NCBI GenBank assembly: GCA_025353235.1
Contig: JANXQZ010001178.1
Location: forward strand, 1-9,834
Source of the DNA: Bryobacterales bacterium
GTDB taxonomy: Bacteria > Acidobacteriota > Terriglobia > Bryobacterales > Bryobacteraceae
Length of the DNA: 9,834 bases
Direction: 5' to 3'
Both the position numbers and the translations under genes were made by a program. The notes under the pieces were generated by a model. The model saw nothing but the letters and a program-made list of their open reading frames with translations, did not search any database and had not been told where the DNA came from. Shown piece by piece: positions 6,030 through 9,834 of the stretch. Numbering within the stretch: position 1 is the first letter of the stretch; each line of letters opens with the position of its first letter.

Positions 6030-7232
6030 CTAAAACGGGAGAATCTCTTCCCGCTGAGGATCGAAATCGATCCTCCTCCTCTCTAGATATGCAATATTCC
6101 CCAAGTGCGAAGCCTGCGCGGACCGATGCCCGATCAGCACATCCCCATTCGGGCGCTTCCTGGTGCGCACGCACTCCAGGAAGTTATTCACGTGATCCAG
6201 GGTCATATCGTGAGGTTCCGCTTTCACTTCCACCGGCTGCACATTGCGGCCGATCGGATAGAAAGTATACTTGCTCCGATCAATGTATAGCCGCCCTTCC
6301 GTGCCGCACATCTCAACCGCTGCGCCGGTAATGCCAGGAGCGAGAGTCGCTTCGAAAGTGGCCGTAAAATCACCGGGATAATCCAGCAGAACGTTGATGG
6401 TATCCGGAGCTGTGCGGCCATCTTTGTAGGCGAATACTCCGCCAGCCGCCGAGGCGGCCTTCGGAATCTCCTGCCCCATGAACATATGCACAACATCGAT
6501 CCAGTGAGTGAACAGGTCAGTCACTTGTCCGCCACCGAAGTCCAGATAAGCACGCCAATTGTAATATTGCTGAGGGTCCCAATCGCGCCATTTAACCGGA
6601 CCAAGGAAGTGCGCCCAATCCAGGTTAGACGGCTTCTCGCGCAAAGATTCCGGCGCCTTTCGAAGGTGATAGGTATTTCCGTGCCACCAAGTGCGAGCCA
6701 GCGTGATCTTGCCAAGCCTGCCCGTGTCCAGATATTCCGCCTTGGCTCGCAGATAATGAATGCCTGACCGTTGCTGCATGCCTACCTGGCAGACGCGATC
6801 GTTAATTCGGCAGGCCTTCACGATATTGGGCCCTTCGCCGATCGTGCGCGTCAGAGGCTTCTCCACGTAGACATCTTTGCCGGCGTTTAATGCGTCGATG
6901 GCCGTGCGCGAGTGCCAATGATCCGGCGTTGCGATCAGTACGGCATCCAACTCTTTCATCTCCAGAAGCTTGCGGTGATCCGTGAAGGTCTTGGCATCGA
7001 CAGCCTTCTGTTTCGCCTTATCGATCTGCTCGCTGTAGATGTCGCATACCGCCCCGACGTGAACCTTGGGGCTCATCATGAACTGGCTCATGACGAAGCG
7101 GCCGCGCTCACCAGGGCCGATCACGCCCAATTGCACCGTATCGTTGGCTCCCATGACGCGGGAGTAGGAGGCAGCGGTCAGGGCCGTCGCGCCGGTGATG
7201 AAGGCTCGGCGCGCTAAAGGATCGTTGGGCAT
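6030..7232 (-). CDS. Gfo/Idh/MocA-family oxidoreductase, Tat-exported
   Basis: The 400-residue protein is an NAD(P)-dependent dehydrogenase-type enzyme acting on sugars or related polyols. The N-terminus has a twin-arginine signal (ARRAFITGATALTA, R8-R9), so it is probably folded with its cofactor and exported to the periplasm. The Rossmann nucleotide-binding loop is GVIGPGERG (36-44). ATPDHWH at 101-107 and the EKP signature at 124-126 mark the active-site region, with K125 the usual catalytic lysine. The C-terminal substrate domain contains GGGQVTDLFTHWIDVVHMF (233-251), with D239, H243, D246 and H249 in the usual catalytic-histidine region. The length is normal for Tat-type members in Acidobacteriota and Planctomycetes. 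The start at 7232 gives the complete Tat signal; the Shine-Dalgarno is weak and distant. It lies 23 bases after the permease on the same strand and is probably co-transcribed. The exact substrate cannot be read. Confidence 0.92.
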   Translation of the reverse strand: MPNDPLARRAFITGATALTAASYSRVMGANDTVQLGVIGPGERGRFVMSQFMMSPKVHVGAVCDIYSEQIDKAKQKAVDAKTFTDHRKLLEMKELDAVLIATPDHWHSRTAIDALNAGKDVYVEKPLTRTIGEGPNIVKACRINDRVCQVGMQQRSGIHYLRAKAEYLDTGRLGKITLARTWWHGNTYHLRKAPESLREKPSNLDWAHFLGPVKWRDWDPQQYYNWRAYLDFGGGQVTDLFTHWIDVVHMFMGQEIPKAASAAGGVFAYKDGRTAPDTINVLLDYPGDFTATFEATLAPGITGAAVEMCGTEGRLYIDRSKYTFYPIGRNVQPVEVKAEPHDMTLDHVNNFLECVRTRKRPNGDVLIGHRSAQASHLGNIAYLERRRIDFDPQREEILPF

Positions 7233-7255
7233 GAGCGAATTATATACCTTTTAGA

Positions 7256-8857
7256 CTATTGTTGATTTGAAGCTCTTAAGGCGGCCTGCACACGGCTATG
7301 TTTCTGCCCGTAGGCGAAGTACACGATCAAGCCGATGATGAGCCAGACAATCAGACGAGCCCAGTTCAGCCATCCCAGCTTGTACATCATGTACCCGTTA
7401 AACAACACTCCCAGGATCGGAACCAGCGGGACCCAGGGCGTGCGGAACGGGCGATTCTGAGCAGGGTCGGTGCGACGCAGCACCAACACAGCAATGCAAA
7501 CGATCACGAAAGCCAGCAGTGTTCCGATATTCACCATCTTTCCTATATCGTCGATGGGTGTGAGGCTTCCGACCACTGCGGCCAGCACACCCACCAGGAT
7601 GGTGTTCTTCCAAGGGGTTCGATATTTGGGATGAATAGCAGCGAAGAAGCGCTTCGGAAGCAGCCCGTCGTTTGCCATCGCGTAGAGCACGCGTGTCTGG
7701 CCGAGCAGCATTACCAGCATTACGCTGGTGAGCCCGGCAAGTGCTCCGATCGTTATAATGTGGGATGGTCCGACCAAGCCCCGGTCCAGGAACGCGCGAG
7801 CGATGGGCGCTTCGATGTTGATGTCGCGCCAGGGTACCATTCCGGTCAGCACTGCGGCTACGGCGATATACAAAGCAGTGCAGATGAGTAGAGAAGCGAT
7901 AATCCCGATCGGCAAATCCCGCTGGGGATTCTTAGCCTCCTGGGCGGTGGTCGAGACAGCGTCGAATCCAATATAGGCGAAGAATATGTACGCTGCTCCA
8001 GCCCCGATTCCCGAAAAGCCGAACGGGGCAAACGTAGACCAGTCTGAACCCCAATTGGCCTTGTTGATATAGGTGATGCCGAGGCCAATTACGAAGAGCA
8101 CAACGCCAACCTTGATGACCACGATGACTGCATTGAACTGCGCGCTTTCTTTGATGCCGATCGCGAGAATCGCCGTGATCACCAGAGCGATCAGGAATGC
8201 AGGAAGGTTCAAGCCGATCTCCACGCCGAACATATGCGGCGCGTTCAGCAAATCGTGCGCTCGCTGAACCAGTTCGGGAGAGTGTGCGGTGGCAATCGCA
8301 GACACCTTCTCGAGAAATGCCTGGGTACCCGGAACTAGCGTGCTATCGGAGGCTTGCGCCATCTGGCGGGCGATAGTACCTTCCGCTGTACGAAGTGCTG
8401 TCCAGTGGTCATACGCAAGCCACAGCGGCATCTTTATGTTGAAAATGTTGAGAAGTTCGATGAAATGATTTGACCAGCCGGATGAAACCGTGCTCGCCCC
8501 CATCGCATATTCAAGGGTCAGATCCCATCCGATGATCCAGGCGAAGATCTCGCCTAGCGTGGCGTACGCGTAGGTGTAGGCGCTTCCAGCCAGCGGAATC
8601 ATGGCTGCAAATTCCGCATAGCAGAGCGCTGCAAAGGCGCACCCCAGTCCCGATAAAACGAAGGACAGCATCAGCCCTGGTCCGGCGTAGTGGGCACCTA
8701 GACCGGCCATCACGAAGATGCCGGCACCAATCACTGCGCCCACACCCAGGGCAGTCAGCTGGAGAACGCCCAGCGTGCGTTTTAAACTGTGTTCGCCCGT
8801 TTCCCGAGCTTCCTCGACGAGCAGGTTCAGCGGCTTTCTAGCCAGCAAGTTGGGCAT
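7256..8857 (-). CDS. APC-superfamily amino-acid permease (cationic amino acid transporter-like)
   Basis: The 533-residue product is a polytopic inner-membrane transporter with about twelve hydrophobic segments. Near the start, LGVGAVIGAGIFVMAGLG is the APC signature of the first, broken helix. FFAYIGFDAVSTTAQEAKNP and the following DLPIGI form the sixth-helix and loop signature of the cationic amino acid transporter (CAT, YhdG-like) group. The N-terminal KPLNLLVEEARETGEHSLKR is typical of that group too. I chose the ATG at 8857: an in-frame TTG at 8905 would add 16 basic residues that do not resemble the family N-terminus. Between about residues 142 and 216 there is an unusually long hydrophilic loop, so the protein is longer than typical bacterial CAT members (about 460-490). 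The oxidoreductase follows 23 bases downstream, and a regulator is divergent upstream. Substrate is inferred only to class: amino acids or related amines. Confidence 0.92.
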   Translation of the reverse strand: MPNLLARKPLNLLVEEARETGEHSLKRTLGVLQLTALGVGAVIGAGIFVMAGLGAHYAGPGLMLSFVLSGLGCAFAALCYAEFAAMIPLAGSAYTYAYATLGEIFAWIIGWDLTLEYAMGASTVSSGWSNHFIELLNIFNIKMPLWLAYDHWTALRTAEGTIARQMAQASDSTLVPGTQAFLEKVSAIATAHSPELVQRAHDLLNAPHMFGVEIGLNLPAFLIALVITAILAIGIKESAQFNAVIVVIKVGVVLFVIGLGITYINKANWGSDWSTFAPFGFSGIGAGAAYIFFAYIGFDAVSTTAQEAKNPQRDLPIGIIASLLICTALYIAVAAVLTGMVPWRDINIEAPIARAFLDRGLVGPSHIITIGALAGLTSVMLVMLLGQTRVLYAMANDGLLPKRFFAAIHPKYRTPWKNTILVGVLAAVVGSLTPIDDIGKMVNIGTLLAFVIVCIAVLVLRRTDPAQNRPFRTPWVPLVPILGVLFNGYMMYKLGWLNWARLIVWLIIGLIVYFAYGQKHSRVQAALRASNQQ

Positions 8858-8946
8858 TAGTCCTAATAAACTCCGATGAATTCGATTATCGCGCAGCCGA
8901 CGCAATATTGTGACACAGTTCGCCGTGCTAGCGTGACAGAAGAAGC
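8858..8946. promoter_or_regulatory. Divergent intergenic region between permease and HTH/PBP-like regulator
   Basis: This 89-base gap must hold promoters for both the leftward permease and the rightward regulator. Two direct copies of GTGACA lie at 8910-8915 and 8933-8938, 23 bases apart start to start, and GCTAGC at 8927-8932 is a palindrome. A TTGTGA at 8908-8913 could be a -35 for the regulator, but no good -10 follows at normal spacing. The repeats are candidate operator half-sites for the divergent regulator; this is inferred from position only. Confidence 0.4.
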
Positions 8947-9834
8947 ATGCGGAAGAAGGCGGCTCGCGAAATAGAGAACCAACTTGCCGCCTTTCGTCAC
9001 AAGCGCGGATTCAGTGCAGCGGCTTTAGCAGAGATGGCCGGGGTCAGCCGCCAGACTATCTACGCCATCGAAGCGGGAAATTACGTTCCCAACACGCTGC
9101 TTGCGCTCAAGCTTTCCCGAATCCTCGAAGCCAGCGTGGAGGAGTTGTTCCTTCTCGCAAACGATGCAGCCGCCCCTCCCATTCGCCAGGAGCAGGTAGA
9201 GTTGCTTGCGGGAGCCGAGCCTCCTCACCCCGGTCAGCCGGTCCAACTCTGCCGCGTGGGAGAGCGTATGTTTGCCTCCCCGCCAGCCCCGTTGCGCTGG
9301 TATTTTCCGGCCACCGATGGTGTGGTTACAAGCCGGACAAAAGTACAAGTATTCCACCCACAAGAGGACTTCTCCAACCGGATTCTCGTGGCTGGATGCG
9401 ATCCAGGCATCTCCGTGCTTGCTCGCCATGTGCAGACCGCAGGTATCGACTTGGTGCTGGCTCATCGCAACAGCTCGCAAGCGCTGGAGTTGCTGCAGGA
9501 CGGCTGCATCCACGTCGCGGGCACCCACCTTTGCGACCAGCCGAGCGGGGAGTCAAACCTTCTCGAGATCGGCCGTTTGTTCTCCAAGCGGTCGGTGGCG
9601 GTAATCTCGTTTGCGGTGTGGGAAGAAGGGATCGTCACGACTCGAGGCAATCCTAAAAGCATTCGCGGAATCGAGGATTTCGCGCGGGCCGACATTGCAA
9701 TCGTAAACCGCGAAGCGGGGGCGGGAACTCGCAGGCTGCTCGATTCGCATCTTACGCGGCTCGGGATCGAGGCCCGCAACGTGCAAGGCTACGACCGGAT
9801 CGCGCCCGGCCATTTGCCCGCGGCATGGCAGGTT
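8947..9834 (+). CDS. XRE-type HTH regulator with C-terminal PBP-like ligand domain (3' partial)
   Basis: The frame from the ATG at 8947 stays open for 296 codons to the right edge, so the end is outside the window. Residues 11-70 form an XRE/Cro-type helix-turn-helix, with SAAALAEMAGVSRQTIYAIEAGNYVPN (23-49, split here as two helices) the recognition region. After a linker (about 71-140), residues from about 145 onward resemble the periplasmic-binding-protein-like domain (PBP_like, Pfam PF12727). Its characteristic pieces are VAGCDPGISVLARH (148-161), GCIHVAGTHL and, near the right edge, NREAGAGTRRLLD (254-266). PBP-like domains of this group also occur fused to MoeA or DNA-binding domains and are thought to bind small molecules or oxyanions. 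Such a protein would be cytoplasmic and ligand-responsive. Divergence from the amino-acid permease suggests it controls that permease and itself. The Shine-Dalgarno (AGAAGAAG) is modest. Confidence 0.88.
   Translation, partial: MRKKAAREIENQLAAFRHKRGFSAAALAEMAGVSRQTIYAIEAGNYVPNTLLALKLSRILEASVEELFLLANDAAAPPIRQEQVELLAGAEPPHPGQPVQLCRVGERMFASPPAPLRWYFPATDGVVTSRTKVQVFHPQEDFSNRILVAGCDPGISVLARHVQTAGIDLVLAHRNSSQALELLQDGCIHVAGTHLCDQPSGESNLLEIGRLFSKRSVAVISFAVWEEGIVTTRGNPKSIRGIEDFARADIAIVNREAGAGTRRLLDSHLTRLGIEARNVQGYDRIAPGHLPAAWQV

Noticed and set aside
6034..6052. Hairpin CGGGA ... TCCCG near the convergent gene ends as a terminator
   Set aside because: The stem is only 5 bp, lies inside the oxidoreductase coding end and has no following T-run on +.
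7239..7244. Perfect TATAAT on the minus strand six bases before the oxidoreductase ATG
   Set aside because: No acceptable -35 lies at 16-19 bases, it would imply a leaderless transcript, and the permease is only 23 bases upstream, so co-transcription is more likely.
8858..8905. TTG start at 8905 adding 16 residues to the permease
   Set aside because: The extra residues are basic and do not match the family N-terminus; the ATG at 8857 gives the typical beginning.

Overview
The window looks like a chromosomal segment of a soil-type Acidobacteriota (Terriglobia-like) bacterium. This is an inference from high G+C, the gene style (a carboxypeptidase-Q-like M28 peptidase, a Tat-exported Gfo/Idh/MocA oxidoreductase, a B-box zinc-finger membrane protein, LiaF-like/DUF4097 proteins, a secreted hypothetical protein) and the codon use. 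No rRNA or marker gene is present to prove it. There are no tRNAs, CRISPR arrays, transposases or phage genes.

Layout. (1) Bases 1-706 hold the C-terminal part of an M28 zinc peptidase on +. (2) Bases 726-1055 hold a small lysine-rich protein of unknown function on -, with a perfect Shine-Dalgarno inside a small inverted repeat. (3) Bases 1105-1381 hold a broken remnant of the argininosuccinate synthase (argG) C-terminus on -, with one frameshift and one internal stop; fainter traces may reach about 1515. (4) Bases 1382-1743 are non-coding and contain the likely promoter of the next operon. (5) Bases 1744-5293 are the centrepiece, a tight + strand operon: an ECF sigma factor, a zinc anti-sigma factor (4-bp overlap), a B-box/TM2/LiaI-like membrane protein, a small LiaI/LiaF-TM-like membrane protein (20-bp overlap) and a 464-residue membrane protein with a DUF4097 beta-repeat ectodomain (4-bp overlap). 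A secreted hypothetical protein (5331-6011) follows after 37 bases and may belong to it. (6) On -, convergent with that operon, are an APC-superfamily amino-acid permease (7256-8857) and, 23 bases downstream, a Tat-exported Gfo/Idh/MocA oxidoreductase (6030-7232). (7) Divergent from the permease, and running off the right edge, is an HTH plus PBP-like regulator starting at 8947.

How the genes may work together. The sigma/anti-sigma pair, translationally coupled and followed by three proteins that share one LiaI/LiaF-type membrane hairpin, looks like a self-contained envelope-stress module. The anti-sigma would hold the sigma at the membrane, and the DUF4097 protein would act outside the membrane as sensor or effector. 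The right-hand side looks like a transport/metabolism unit: a small-molecule-sensing repressor or activator divergent from a permease and a periplasmic oxidoreductase. These functional links are inferences from gene order and domain content.

The most noteworthy items are the argG remnant, the triplicated membrane module in the sigma-factor operon, the Shine-Dalgarno hairpin in front of the arginine-free small protein, and the divergent PBP-like regulator/permease pair.
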